Notes: generated by a model from the letters alone, not told the origin. 63,254 nt of DNA from a bacterium (GCA_016124895.1 WGMU01000028.1:1-63254), one strand, 5' to 3'. Counted from the first letter of the stretch, positions 8,714 to 18,278 are shown. Numbers and translations are program-made.

Positions 8714-9577
8714 TTACGTCGCCTTCTGGAGCGAATCGAGCCAGGCAAGCAGGTCGGATTCAAACTCGTCGCGTGCAGTGTCGAATTCCAGTGTATGCGA
8801 TGCTTCCGGGTACTCGATCAGTGTCCGCTCCTGGGTCGCGAGCTTCTCGAACCAGCGCTTCGTGGCGACGTTGTCGATGATTTCGTCGCGGCCGGCGAGC
8901 AGCATGGCGACGGGGCAGCGGATGTCCGGAGCCGCTGCGTCGACGATCGCATCGAGTTCGCGGTTCGCCAGCAGATACGACACAGTGACGTCTCGCAGGG
9001 CCAGGTCGTCGTTGCGGATGAATTCCTGAGCTTCGGAATTCGACGTAAACAATCGCGGATCGTTGAGCGGAATCGGGACGCGTTTCTCCAGCACTTCGCC
9101 AGCTTCGGCGAGCGACAGTCGGAGGTTGTCCCACTCGTTCGCCCTCACCTTCGACCGGATGCCCGGATACAGCAGAACCAGACCGTCGATCAGCGGTTGA
9201 AAGCGGCTGGCAACAACGGCAGCCAGTTTCCCACCCCAGCTCAGACCAAGCAGGACGACCGGTGCCGTCGGGACGGTTTCGTTGCGGTGTTCGCGAACCT
9301 CGCGCAGAAGCTGAGCGACATCGTTGATCAGTCGTTCGTGATGCCGTACGTGCCCTCGCTCTTTCTCGTTCAGACCAGAGCCGCGGCGATCAACGAACAG
9401 CACTTCGTGCCCGGCTTCACACAGAGTTCGACTGGAATGTTCGTACCAGCCCGAGTGGCTCTGGATGCCGTGCAGCGCGACGACGAAACTTTGCGGACGA
9501 GTGGCCGGTTGCCAGTGCCGATAGTGGTGCTGGTAACCATCGGATGTTGTAAAAACTTTGACGGCAGGTTCTGTCAC
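8714..9577 (-). CDS. Alpha/beta hydrolase (S33 / monoacylglycerol-lipase-like)
   Basis: 287 residues from a GTG start that has AGGAAGA 8 bases upstream; the longer frame begins with TTG and has no such site. It has the alpha/beta-hydrolase fold of the Hydrolase_4 group: oxyanion motif ALHGIQSHSGWYE, nucleophile elbow GLSWGG, acidic residue in LLAGRDEIID, and catalytic His in YPEASHTLEF. Related proteins hydrolyse monoacylglycerols, lysophospholipids or small esters. No signal peptide is seen, so it is likely cytoplasmic. The natural substrate is unknown. Confidence 0.85.
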   Translation of the reverse strand: MTEPAVKVFTTSDGYQHHYRHWQPATRPQSFVVALHGIQSHSGWYEHSSRTLCEAGHEVLFVDRRGSGLNEKERGHVRHHERLINDVAQLLREVREHRNETVPTAPVVLLGLSWGGKLAAVVASRFQPLIDGLVLLYPGIRSKVRANEWDNLRLSLAEAGEVLEKRVPIPLNDPRLFTSNSEAQEFIRNDDLALRDVTVSYLLANRELDAIVDAAAPDIRCPVAMLLAGRDEIIDNVATKRWFEKLATQERTLIEYPEASHTLEFDTARDEFESDLLAWLDSLQKAT

Positions 9578-9693
9578 GGTTGGAGTCTTCCTGTGTGCCG
9601 ATGGAAGAAGTCGATGCGCCGCGTGACGCAATCCGCTGACTGGTCACCGGCCATGTGGTTTCGACGGTCCTGCCCCCGTGGCAGAGGATAGAG

Positions 9694-10233
9694 CTACTCC
9701 GCCATCGACTCCAGAACCCGGGCGAACGCGCCGTAGGCTCCGTCGCCGAACAGGACGAAGCGGACGAGTTCCGGTCGGGCGTTCTTTTGAACAAAGTCGC
9801 GAGTTTCGGCCAGAGCGATCTCGGCAGCGCGGTCCATCGGGAACGAGTAGACGCCAGTGCTGATCGCCGGAAACGCGACACTCTGGCAGTCGTGCCGGAC
9901 CGAGAGTTCCAGACACGTGCGATAGGCCGAGGCGAGTGCTTCGGGTTCGCCGCTGGTGCCGCCGTTCCAGACCGGGCCGACGGCGTGAAAGACGTACTTC
10001 GCCTTGAGCCGGCCGGCGGTTGTCGCAACGGCGCTGCCGGTCGGGCAGCCGTCGGGATACAGCGACCGGGTTTCGTCCATCAGGATTGGCCCGGCTGCGC
10101 GATGAATCGCGCCATCAACACCGCCTCCACCCGCCAGCCGCGAATTCGCCGCATTGACGATCGCGTCGACGGTCTGTTGAGTGATGTCGCCCTGCACGAG
10201 TTCGATGCGGCAGGTCCCAAACTGAACAAGCAT
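9694..10233 (-). CDS. Macrodomain O-acetyl-ADP-ribose deacetylase (YmdB-like)
   Basis: 179 residues, a stand-alone macrodomain of the MacroD/YmdB type. These enzymes remove acetyl from O-acetyl-ADP-ribose or ADP-ribose from acidic side chains. Signature sequences are ELVQGDITQQTVDAIVNAAN, then SRLAGGGGVDGAIHRAAG (catalytic-loop Asn, Gly and Asp), and FPAISTGVYSFPM in the phosphate-binding loop. Length and order match the family well. Neighbouring genes do not suggest an ADP-ribosylation system, so it is probably a housekeeping enzyme. Confidence 0.92.
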   Translation of the reverse strand: MLVQFGTCRIELVQGDITQQTVDAIVNAANSRLAGGGGVDGAIHRAAGPILMDETRSLYPDGCPTGSAVATTAGRLKAKYVFHAVGPVWNGGTSGEPEALASAYRTCLELSVRHDCQSVAFPAISTGVYSFPMDRAAEIALAETRDFVQKNARPELVRFVLFGDGAYGAFARVLESMAE

Positions 10234-10295
10234 CGCAAGGATTCCTCCGTGGCGGCTTCAGAACAACTTCCCAGGTTTGGTTGATCTCGAAGGGC

Positions 10296-10362
10296 TCGGG
10301 AGTCCTTTTCTGACGTCAGCTTTTCACGCTGGTGGTAATCACTGACCGAAAAAGACTCCCGA
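10296..10362. repeat. Inverted repeat with inner stem
   Basis: Arms TCGGGAGTCCTTTTC (10296-10310) and GAAAAAGACTCCCGA (10348-10362) pair at 14 of 15 positions, with a smaller stem CAGC/GCTG between them. It lies downstream of the DUF1080 stop and upstream of the macrodomain gene. It may end DUF1080 transcription, or be a dispersed repeat. Confidence 0.5.
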
Positions 10363-10394
10363 CATCCTGCCTGAGTATCAGCTTTCCCAAAGTA

Positions 10395-11042
10395 TTACTT
10401 CAGCTCGCGGATGCGAATTCTCCGGTACGACGCTTCAGCGGGCGGGCCGCTGTGGATCTGCAGGCCAATGATACCGGACTCGGCAATGCCGTCGTCCTTC
10501 TCCGTGTAATCGGTGACGACCAGTCCGTTGACTGAGATTGTGATGTGCCGGCCTTCGCAGCGGATGACGAAGTCGTTCCAGCCGTCGAGCTTCACTGCGT
10601 TCTTCAGTTTCGCCTGGTCAGGTTCGATCAGAAACTTTCGACGGCGCGACTCATCATACAGGACGCCCCAGATCAGTTTGTCTTCGCCCATGATCCCGAT
10701 GTCGGCCTGATAGCCAATCACCTCGTGATGATTCGGGATGCGTTTTGAACGGAACTGGATTCCGGCATTCTTTCCCTGCCCGGTCAGCTTCGCCTGCAGC
10801 CGCAGTTCGAAGTTTGAGTACTCGCGTTCGGTGCAGAGGAATTCGTTGTTGGGAATCTTCTCTTTCTGAGTGCCGGCAACGATCGCGCCGTCCTCGACGC
10901 GGAACATCTTGAGATTGCCTTCCCAGCCGGTCAGCGTCCTGCCGTCGAACAGCGGTTTGAAGCCAGCCTCGTCATCAGCAGACGTCGTCGTGGCACAGGC
11001 GGCAGACAGAATCAGCAGCGTCAAAGCAGACTGTCGAATCAT
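10395..11042 (-). CDS. Secreted DUF1080 (3-keto-disaccharide hydrolase-like) protein
   Basis: 215 residues with a signal peptide ending near residue 22 (SADDE), so it is exported. The rest is a single DUF1080 concanavalin-like beta-sandwich: FKPLFDGRTLTGWEG at the start, GIQFRSKRIPNHHEVIGYQ in the middle and IGLQIHSGPP near the end. DUF1080 proteins are very numerous in planctomycetes. Some members cleave 3-keto-glycosides and others bind carbohydrate. The monocistronic setting gives no further clue. Confidence 0.88.
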   Translation of the reverse strand: MIRQSALTLLILSAACATTTSADDEAGFKPLFDGRTLTGWEGNLKMFRVEDGAIVAGTQKEKIPNNEFLCTEREYSNFELRLQAKLTGQGKNAGIQFRSKRIPNHHEVIGYQADIGIMGEDKLIWGVLYDESRRRKFLIEPDQAKLKNAVKLDGWNDFVIRCEGRHITISVNGLVVTDYTEKDDGIAESGIIGLQIHSGPPAEASYRRIRIRELK

Positions 11043-11105
11043 CGGGGCACCTTATTGAAGTCGTTGTTTCGGAATGCCACGACGTCGATTCCTGCGAGGC
11101 GGTCA

Positions 11106-12227
11106 TCAGGCGGACACGCCCGGCGGGGCGTTGATGTTGCCTCCCAGGAACTGCTGATTCTCCTCGCGGAGTTTCGCGGCGGCGTCATCGTACAGAAAAG
11201 GCAGAAAAACGTACCGCGTCCCCGAAGTGACTCGCGTCGCTTCGTGCAGCAGCGAACAGGAAAAAACGACGGCTCCACCGGCTGGCGGACGAAACAGGTG
11301 CCGTCCGAATTCGGGAAACCAGACGTAGCCGCCTTCGTAATCTGCGTTCAGATTGACTGAAACCGCGAAGCGGCGATGCGCTGTTCCCTTCGTCGTATTG
11401 TCACGATGGGCGCGGAAATGTCCGCCGGTTTCCCCTTCGTAGCACGCCACGATGTAGCGTTCCATGCGCGTCGCGTTGAACTGATAGGCGCGGCGGATCT
11501 CAGGCGTCAGCCGGTCATGGATGCGGTGCATGCAACGTTTGCGAAGGTCCTCGTCTTCGATCTGACAGTCGCGGCGACGCTTCGTCGAATAGTCGTACAC
11601 GCCGACGGTCTTCCCGCCCTGATCCCGCATGAAGCCCGAGTCCTCGGTTTCGTGGGTGTGGTAATACGTGATGAGTTCGTCGCACAGTTCCGGCTCGAAG
11701 ATGCGTGGCACGATCAGTACAGGCGCCTGAACTTCAGCCGGCCGCTGCTCGCCGAGATCGGGCAGTGTGCGTGCGATGTCGAGGATTTTTGCGACGTGAC
11801 CTTCCCCGCCAGCTTCCAGCGGAAAGTGCTGCAGCACGCGGAGGCGGGTATCGAGCAGCAGGGAAAACGGTCGGAAATCCGTTTGAGCGTTTGCGGCGAT
11901 CAGATCGCGCGGTAACGCGTCGTAGGCGCGGCTGATCGCTCCCGCAAAGTCCTGGAAATAACGGATGCCAGGCAGAATCTCGCGAACGCAGCCGCTGGAG
12001 ATGTCCTGCGGATCCATGATGACGCCGAAAAAGCACAGGCGGTCGTCATCAAATTCGCGGCGTCTGGCTTCGACGTCTGCAATCACCTGCTGAGCGTCCG
12101 GCCGCGTGGTGGAGCCGAGAAAACTGAGGATGACATACCGGCCGGCAGCCGCACTGAACTGAAAGTCTTCCGTCGTGTGAGTTCTCGCCGAGAACCACGG
12201 AATCGGGTCGCCACTTGAGAAACGCAT
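11106..12227 (-). CDS. 2OG-Fe(II) oxygenase fused to a cysteine-less peroxiredoxin-like domain
   Basis: 373 residues in two parts. Residues about 1-155 follow the thioredoxin/AhpC-TSA pattern (GDPIPWFSA, then YVILSFLGSTTRPD), but no Cys stands at the peroxidatic position, so this part is unlikely to be a peroxidase. Residues about 170-345 are a prolyl-4-hydroxylase-type double-stranded beta-helix: iron ligands His and Asp in HFRAHRDN, distal His in LLHEATRV, and the 2-oxoglutarate Arg in SGTRYV. The oxygenase should hydroxylate a protein or small molecule in the cytoplasm; the target is unknown. The first domain may recognise it. Confidence 0.82.
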   Translation of the reverse strand: MRFSSGDPIPWFSARTHTTEDFQFSAAAGRYVILSFLGSTTRPDAQQVIADVEARRREFDDDRLCFFGVIMDPQDISSGCVREILPGIRYFQDFAGAISRAYDALPRDLIAANAQTDFRPFSLLLDTRLRVLQHFPLEAGGEGHVAKILDIARTLPDLGEQRPAEVQAPVLIVPRIFEPELCDELITYYHTHETEDSGFMRDQGGKTVGVYDYSTKRRRDCQIEDEDLRKRCMHRIHDRLTPEIRRAYQFNATRMERYIVACYEGETGGHFRAHRDNTTKGTAHRRFAVSVNLNADYEGGYVWFPEFGRHLFRPPAGGAVVFSCSLLHEATRVTSGTRYVFLPFLYDDAAAKLREENQQFLGGNINAPPGVSA

Positions 12228-12289
12228 GCGAGGGCTCTTTCAGACCGGAAGCACACTGGTCGCGGAATGCGGGACGAGCACGCTGATAA

Positions 12290-12320
12290 ACGCTCCCTCG
12301 GGTCGAGTCCGAAGGAGCGT
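12290..12320 (-). terminator. Hairpin, candidate terminator of the membrane-protein gene
   Basis: Arms ACGCTCCCTCGG and CCGAAGGAGCGT pair at 11 of 12 positions around a 7-base loop. On the minus strand it lies 100 bases after the stop of the gene at 12420 and is followed by TTTATC. The T-run is short, so termination is uncertain. Confidence 0.45.
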
Positions 12321-12419
12321 CGTTCAAAGCGGCGGGATTCTGCTCAGCGCTCGTGGCTGTGTCGAGATTGAAGTCCCGCTGGAATATCAGATGAACTTCC
12401 GGGACTGCGCATTCCGCTT

Positions 12420-13691
12420 TCAGAACGGAACGGGCAGCAGCAGGGCGTGATGCTCGAACAGGACGCCCTTACCGTGTTCGCCAATCAGCGGTGTGAAAAA
12501 CAGCAGGAAGACGTACAGGGCGAGCAGTGGCAGCATGATCGTGCGACTCAGCCAGCGCCAGCCAAACCATGGCTTCCGTTCGCGAGTCATGGCTCGGTGC
12601 AGCGCCCAGCCCGTCATCACACGGGCCGGATAAATCGTCGCGATAAAGACCAGCGTGATCAGCCACATGGCGTCCTGCGGCAGCAGAAACACCTTCGGCA
12701 GATACAGCGGCAGCGCCAGCACATAGACGACGGTAATCGCGAACAGCCACGCGATCGGAGCGTCCCGGTACAGCCGGCGGATCACCCGCAGCTCGAACAT
12801 TGACCGGAAGCGGCCGGTCAGTGCAAACCGTGCCTGCAGGAACGGCAGCCAGCCGAAGACCAGAATCAGGCCGATCGCTCCCAGAAACGCCAGGAGATTC
12901 TGAGGGCCTTTGTCCGGCCCTGCTGCGGCAAACATCGCGGTTGGGATGACAAGCCAGAGAAACGCACCGGCAAAGCCGCGCAGCCCCAGCCAGAAATGAT
13001 GCTTCAATCGCAGCCGCCCGACGAAGTCCTGCACGGCCGCCGTCGCATGTGAGGTATAATCGGCTTCGCAACGTTTACGGAGCAGCCAGCGCACGTTTTT
13101 GATTGGTCGGAAGAAACAGCTCAGACTGCCGCCGCGTGCCAGAGCCAGGCAGATGTGCGTGCCGATCAGCATGGCGAGAATCGGAGCGAAGACACTCCAG
13201 AAACGATCGGCGGGACCACCTGGTTCGATGAAATACGCATCGCGGCGTGCAGCTCCAGCCAGACGCAGGGGCAGAATCCAGAGCCACGTTCCAAGAACAA
13301 TCGAACCGATCCGCGGCGCGACGTCGAGCAGCAGAAACGCGTCGCGCAGTCGTCCGGTCCGCGCGACACGGCCTTCGACTTCGAGCAGGTATCCGAGGGC
13401 CAGGAAGTTGACGACCGGGACTGCGGCAACGACCGCCAGCAGCAGCGTCAGACTGACAATGCCGAAGACCGCTCGAATCAGCCAGCCCGCGAAGCACAGT
13501 GGATGGTGCAGAACGTGCGGACACGGCGGCAGTCGATACGACGTCACATCGACGCCGTCACGTTCGATGATCAGCGTGGGCGATGCTTCTGCAAATTCGA
13601 CCTCCCACGGATCGCCCGCAGAACGCTCAGCCGTCTCGGCGTCGAGCTGCGGTTCATCGGGGAAGACGGCTGAGTCTGTTGACATGTGCAT
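12420..13691 (-). CDS. Conserved multi-pass membrane protein
   Basis: 423 residues. A soluble acidic N-terminus of about 65 residues is followed by at least six to eight hydrophobic helices, among them AVFGIVSLTLLLAVVAAVPV, IGLILVFGWLPF and LPLLALYVFLLFF. VPVVNFLALGYLLEVEGRVA recalls the DUF4013-type membrane proteins common in planctomycetes. Function is not known. The first two possible starts (13691 and 13685) differ by two codons. The gene is divergent from smpB with a 391-base gap. Confidence 0.75.
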   Translation of the reverse strand: MHMSTDSAVFPDEPQLDAETAERSAGDPWEVEFAEASPTLIIERDGVDVTSYRLPPCPHVLHHPLCFAGWLIRAVFGIVSLTLLLAVVAAVPVVNFLALGYLLEVEGRVARTGRLRDAFLLLDVAPRIGSIVLGTWLWILPLRLAGAARRDAYFIEPGGPADRFWSVFAPILAMLIGTHICLALARGGSLSCFFRPIKNVRWLLRKRCEADYTSHATAAVQDFVGRLRLKHHFWLGLRGFAGAFLWLVIPTAMFAAAGPDKGPQNLLAFLGAIGLILVFGWLPFLQARFALTGRFRSMFELRVIRRLYRDAPIAWLFAITVVYVLALPLYLPKVFLLPQDAMWLITLVFIATIYPARVMTGWALHRAMTRERKPWFGWRWLSRTIMLPLLALYVFLLFFTPLIGEHGKGVLFEHHALLLPVPF

Positions 13692-14082
13692 TCGGTTCCG
13701 CAGGGAATCGTGGGTACGGCATCCTGCCGGTTCTTCGCCACCAGTGAGCGGCAGTCTGCCAACCCGCCATGTGGGAATTCCGGGATCGTTCGGACGCGGC
13801 GATCATACCCGCTCGGCCGGGACCGGGTTTCGCCTGTCAGCATCGCGCTGGAATTGAACCTGTTGGACGAGGCGGCAACAGCGCGACCGGACACTCTGTT
13901 TAACCGGGCTCCTGCTTTGGAGTTTCGTCCGAACCAGACAGTTCTGGCGAACTGTCCGACGAACCCGGCTGCGAGACTACGGAAACTGCCGTTTCGCGGC
14001 ACCGGCAGACTTCCCGGCGGTGGATTGTCGTCAATAGAGTCCGTGGTCAACGCAGCTCACTGATTTTCTCAGGCACCCGTTC
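13692..14082. other. Divergent intergenic region with a perfect small palindrome
   Basis: 391 bases between two divergent genes, so it must hold promoters for both, but no clear -10/-35 pair stands out. GACAGTT/AACTGTC (13937-13956) is a perfect 7-base stem with a 6-base spacer and could be an operator. Nothing else was recognised; no tmRNA gene is seen beside smpB. Confidence 0.4.
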
Positions 14083-14574
14083 ATGGCCGGCAAGAAGAGT
14101 AAGAAGAAGCAGCCCGAGGATCCGAACTCGCGGTACATCTGCCAGAACCGGAAGGCCCGGTACGAGTACGAGATTCTGGAAGACCTCGAATGCGGCGTCG
14201 TTCTGCAGGGCAGCGAAGTGAAGAGCATTCGGAACGGCAAGGTGTCGCTCGATGAGTCTTATGCACGCGTGCGCGACGGCGAACTGTGGCTGATCGGAGC
14301 GAATATCAACGAGTATCCGCAGGCGAATCTGATGAACCATGAACCCAAGCGGCCGCGCAAGCTGCTGGTTCACCGCCGCGAGCTGCAGAAATTTGCCGCG
14401 ACTGCCGAGCAACAGGGGTTTACGCTCATCCCGCTGGACGTCTATCTCAAAGATGGCCGGGTCAAGGTCCGTATCGGCCTGGCTCGAGGCCGGAAGCTGC
14501 ACGACAAGCGTGAAAAGTTGAAGAAGGACGACGACCGCCGCGAAATCCGTGGTGCCCTGATGAAAAAAGTCTGA
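14083..14574 (+). CDS. smpB: SsrA-binding protein SmpB
   Basis: 163 residues, normal SmpB length. SmpB binds tmRNA and delivers it to stalled ribosomes for trans-translation. Characteristic sequences are ICQNRKARYEYEILED, then GVVLQGSEVKSIRNGKVSLD, DGELWLIGANINEY, RPRKLLVHRRE and the basic C-terminal tail GRKLHDKREKLKKDDDRRE. The N-terminus has a lysine-rich stretch. The ATG follows a short gap after the divergent promoter region. The tmRNA gene itself is not in the window. Confidence 0.97.
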   Translation: MAGKKSKKKQPEDPNSRYICQNRKARYEYEILEDLECGVVLQGSEVKSIRNGKVSLDESYARVRDGELWLIGANINEYPQANLMNHEPKRPRKLLVHRRELQKFAATAEQQGFTLIPLDVYLKDGRVKVRIGLARGRKLHDKREKLKKDDDRREIRGALMKKV

Positions 14575-14895
14575 CGATTCCGTGCCAGGAGCAGGGAAAC
14601 CCGCAGTTCAGACGCCCGACTGCTGTGGATCATTTTTCATTGCTGCAGTAATGGGAGATCTGACCGTGTAACCCGCCGACTGCGATTGCCGACGCAGCAG
14701 GCCGCTGGCAAGTCGGTCTGAACCAGACGTGAAGTGCCGATGAATCACGTCTGCCGACTCGGCCGAACTGACCGCATTCGTCGAGGTGGTTATTTTGAAA
14801 CTGCTTCCTTCGCCCGCTGCACTTCCGATGCGCGTGTGTGGCAGCCATCTGGCGACGCTCTCTTCCGCCCGGTTTTCACGCCGAGGTGACCTGCC
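14575..14895. other. Intergenic gap, nothing recognised
   Basis: 321 bases between smpB and the deiminase-like gene. No open frame, strong hairpin with T-run, or RNA gene was recognised. It probably holds the promoter of the downstream gene. Confidence 0.4.
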
Positions 14896-17082
14896 ATGCT
14901 GATCCGGCTGCGGACGACGGTCCGTCATCTGATCCTGCCGCTGCTGGTTCTGGCGGGTTGTCTGTACTGGATTCTGCAGGAAAACAGCGAACTCGGGCGA
15001 TTCCGCGACGAACTGGAATCCGAACAGGCGGCGTACATCAAGGACGTCGAAGTCCGGTGGCTGGAGATGACCAAGGTCGTGGACCTGCTGCTGGAGAAGA
15101 CGACCTTCTGGCAGCAGCCACTGGAACAGAGCGAATGGTACGAACTGCGGCGGGCTTATGGTTTCTTTCGGCGCCGGCTGGAGGACTTCCCGCTGAAGCC
15201 CGGCGACCATGAGGCTCTCGATCGGCGGTTACGCGACCTGAATTACTTCATCCAGACGTCCTGGACCATTCGGCGCTACAGTGATGCAGAGAGTTCACTT
15301 CACGAACTTCTTCATCTGACGGAATCGATCGACGCGACTACCGATGCCAACAGTCTGCTGCGTTTGCGTGCCAACGCGCTGGCCTGTCTGTCCTGCCTGC
15401 AGGTCAATTACCGGGATCGCGACGAAGCGCGCCTCGTTGCGCTGGAGTCGGCATCCATCTGTGAGCAGCTTCTGAAGGATCATCCTGATGATCTGACGGT
15501 CAGGCGTACGTTGACGCTTGCTGTTCGAAATCTTGGCGTGATCGAAGAATTGCTGGGCAACGACGGGACCGCGTCAGTCGAGCGAGCGGCGAAACTGGCC
15601 ACTGAAGCATCGGTCGCGATCAGCTCCGACGAGACCGTGCAGAACCTCCTTGCAGCGCAAATGTTGAGCGTCGATTCGTATCAGATGGCTGGCTTTCTGC
15701 ACTTGCGACATGGTCGGCCAGGTGACGCGCTTGGTCAGTGGCAAACAGCGCTCAGTGAGTGTCAGAAGCTCGTCAGCCTGGCGTCTGATCTGGCCCGCAA
15801 CCAGTCGACGGGGATTCCTCACCTGCGATTCCGTAAAGCAATGACACGTCTCGAAAACGACGTCACGCTGTTACGGAATCTGCAGGCAGGATCGACGACC
15901 GGCGGAACCGAGGCTCTCAGTGGTCCCACTGAACCGGAACTTCCAGAATCTCGTGATTCTGTTACGCGCGAGTGGTCCTGGACACCGTTGATTCCCGGTG
16001 ACGGACTGACTCTGCTGGCGATTGACCGCCTGATCAACGGGACGCTTCCTGGTGAGTTTGAGCCACAGGAAGCCATCCTCATGACCTGGGTCGACCAGGG
16101 CTGGTGTCAGCCCACGCTGTTGAAGATGCTGGCTGCCATTCAGGAAACAACCCCCGTTGTTCTGCTCACTCAGAATGAAGAAACGCGTGAAGAGGCTCTG
16201 GTCGAAATCAGCAGTGCCGGAATCCCTCTCGATCGAATCCACCCCTACGCACTCGGTACGGATACGATCTGGAGTCGCGACTTCGGCCCAACGATCGTGC
16301 GCTGCGACGACGGAGCGATCAGAATCGCCCAGTCAATGTTTGTTGACAGCGTTGACAGTCCACTGGCCACCAACGATGCCCTGCCGATTTCCTGGTCCCG
16401 TGTTGCTGGATGGCCGGTCTTCCAGATACCGGTCCTGGTCGAAACCGGTGGACTCCTCAGCAATGGTGACGGGCTCTGCCTGGCCAGCACTGTACTGCTC
16501 AGGAAAAACGCGTCGAGCGGCATCAGTGAGCCACAGGTCACCGCGGCGCTGAAGCGACTGACTGGAGCAAAGGACGTGATTTATCTGGAACCGATGACTG
16601 ACGAACCGACGGAACACGTCGATATGTTCGCAGTCTTCACGTCTCGCAATACTGTCGTGATCGGCGACTTCTTCGGGATCGATGAAGAGAACGCCAGGAT
16701 TCTTGACGAAAACGCCGCACGGCTGGCAGGCCTGATGACAAGCAATGGGCCGCTGCGTGTCGAACGGATTCCCATGCCGCCGCGAGGTAAAGGCTACTTT
16801 GGCGGTACGTACACAAATGTGGTCTTTGCGAATGGGAATCTGCTGGTTCCAACGTGGCCGGAAGCTTCCAAAAAACGCGAAGAGAAAGCGTTGAACGTCT
16901 ACCGGCGTCTGTTGCCCGACTGGAAGATCATTCCCATCGACAGCTACGAACTGGGACGCAAGGATGGTTCTCTGCACTGTGCCACGATGAACCTGTACCG
17001 CTTCCGCGCTCCGAGCCTGCTGCCCGCGGGTGAATCGAACTCGCGAATCCAGAACTTACGAATGCAGACCTCGCAGAGGTAA
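14896..17082 (+). CDS. Membrane-anchored agmatine-deiminase-family protein with helical N-terminal half
   Basis: 728 residues. The N-terminus has one hydrophobic segment (about residues 12-26) that also contains a perfect lipobox (LAGC), so the protein is either lipid-anchored or a single-pass membrane protein. Residues about 30-330 are helical and TPR-like. Residues about 370-715 match the porphyromonas-type peptidyl-arginine deiminase/agmatine deiminase family. Catalytic elements are WSRDFGP (Asp462), ETGG, EHVDMF (His574) and the nucleophile in SLHCATMN (Cys695), all intact. The family normally has about 350 residues and is cytoplasmic. A membrane-bound version twice that size suggests a protein or peptide substrate outside the cytoplasm. 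Confidence 0.78.
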   Translation: MLIRLRTTVRHLILPLLVLAGCLYWILQENSELGRFRDELESEQAAYIKDVEVRWLEMTKVVDLLLEKTTFWQQPLEQSEWYELRRAYGFFRRRLEDFPLKPGDHEALDRRLRDLNYFIQTSWTIRRYSDAESSLHELLHLTESIDATTDANSLLRLRANALACLSCLQVNYRDRDEARLVALESASICEQLLKDHPDDLTVRRTLTLAVRNLGVIEELLGNDGTASVERAAKLATEASVAISSDETVQNLLAAQMLSVDSYQMAGFLHLRHGRPGDALGQWQTALSECQKLVSLASDLARNQSTGIPHLRFRKAMTRLENDVTLLRNLQAGSTTGGTEALSGPTEPELPESRDSVTREWSWTPLIPGDGLTLLAIDRLINGTLPGEFEPQEAILMTWVDQGWCQPTLLKMLAAIQETTPVVLLTQNEETREEALVEISSAGIPLDRIHPYALGTDTIWSRDFGPTIVRCDDGAIRIAQSMFVDSVDSPLATNDALPISWSRVAGWPVFQIPVLVETGGLLSNGDGLCLASTVLLRKNASSGISEPQVTAALKRLTGAKDVIYLEPMTDEPTEHVDMFAVFTSRNTVVIGDFFGIDEENARILDENAARLAGLMTSNGPLRVERIPMPPRGKGYFGGTYTNVVFANGNLLVPTWPEASKKREEKALNVYRRLLPDWKIIPIDSYELGRKDGSLHCATMNLYRFRAPSLLPAGESNSRIQNLRMQTSQR

Positions 17083-17330
17083 TCCGCACGCCGTTCTGTG
17101 TCGGGACCTGTACGATGAGTGGCGTCGGGAGTTCATGGCGATTCAGCAGAAGCACGCTTTCGCTGATCTGCCTCCTTTGAATGCCGTTGAGCTGCCGGCT
17201 TAGAATCCGTGGGCGGGGTCGACTGGACGTCGGTTTCGATTTCAGTTGCGTGGCCCCAACACTGCGCCTGCTGTGATGAACTGCAAACACGGCAGGCTGC
17301 GGGTTTCTCATACAGCTCAGAGGAAGCGCG

Positions 17331-18278
17331 ATGGATCAGGTCATTCAGGTCGCCCTGTGGATGCTCGCCGGAATCGCCGGGATGCTGGCGCTGGTCTTCA
17401 TGTTCCTCTTCATGAAGTACTTCAACCTGTGGCTGCGGGGTTTTGTGACGCGGGCGAAAATCGGCCCGTTCAATCTGGTCTTCATGTCGCTGCGAAAGGT
17501 CAATCCGCAGGTCATCATCGACGCGAAGATCATGGCGGTTCAGGCCGGATTGACGGACGTCAGTACTCAGGGGCTGGAGGCGCATTTTCTCACCGGTGGC
17601 AATGTCCGCCGCGTTGTGCAGTCGCTGATTGCCGCGCATCGAGCCCGGATCGATTTGAACTGGGACACGGCTGCCGCCATCGATCTCGCTGGCCGTAACG
17701 TGCTGGAAGCCGTCCAGACGAGCGTCAACCCGAAGGTCATTGACTGTCCTGATCCGAATCGTGGCGGTCGGCGCACGCTCGACGGTGTCGCCAAAGACGG
17801 CATTCAGTTGAAGGCACGCGCTCGCGTGACCGTGCGAACTAATCTGGCCCAGTTAGTGGGCGGTGCGACCGAGGAAACGATCATCGCCCGCGTTGGCGAA
17901 GGCATCGTGTCTGCGATCGGCTCTTCGACGTCGCATAAAGAAGTGCTGGCCAATCCGCAGCTCATCGCGCGGGCAGTGCTGGCCAAAGGGCTCGATTCGC
18001 AGACGGCATTCGAGATCGTCTCGATCGATATCGCGGACGTCGACGTCGGCGAAAACGTCGGGGCTCGACTGCAGGCCGATCAGGCGGAAGCCGACATGCG
18101 TGTCGCTCGGGCAAAAGCCGAAGAGCGACGGGCGATGGCCGTTGCCAACGAGCAGCAGATGAAAGCGCTGACCGTCGAGAACCGATCTCAGGTCGTTCTG
18201 GCCGAAGCAGAAGTCCCGCGGGCTATGGCCGACGCATTCCGCCGCGGCAGTCTGCGCTCGGAATCTCAGTCGGGCTGA
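17331..18278 (+). CDS. floA: Flotillin-like protein FloA
   Basis: 315 residues, close to the usual FloA length. FloA organises membrane microdomains and affects protein secretion and signalling. The N-terminal hydrophobic hairpin (residues about 5-30) anchors it in the membrane. Then come [20 protein letters not shown], the long SPFH-type domain with [17 protein letters not shown] and [11 protein letters not shown], and a C-terminal charged helical part ([19 protein letters not shown]) typical of flotillins. The NfeD-type partner that often precedes floA is not adjacent here. There are about 250 bases of non-coding sequence before the start. Confidence 0.95.
   Translation: MDQVIQVALWMLAGIAGMLALVFMFLFMKYFNLWLRGFVTRAKIGPFNLVFMSLRKVNPQVIIDAKIMAVQAGLTDVSTQGLEAHFLTGGNVRRVVQSLIAAHRARIDLNWDTAAAIDLAGRNVLEAVQTSVNPKVIDCPDPNRGGRRTLDGVAKDGIQLKARARVTVRTNLAQLVGGATEETIIARVGEGIVSAIGSSTSHKEVLANPQLIARAVLAKGLDSQTAFEIVSIDIADVDVGENVGARLQADQAEADMRVARAKAEERRAMAVANEQQMKALTVENRSQVVLAEAEVPRAMADAFRRGSLRSESQSG

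Noticed and set aside
8555-9691. Plus-strand frame (378 codons) opposite the alpha/beta hydrolase
   Set aside because: The hydrolase catalytic residues are all on the minus strand.
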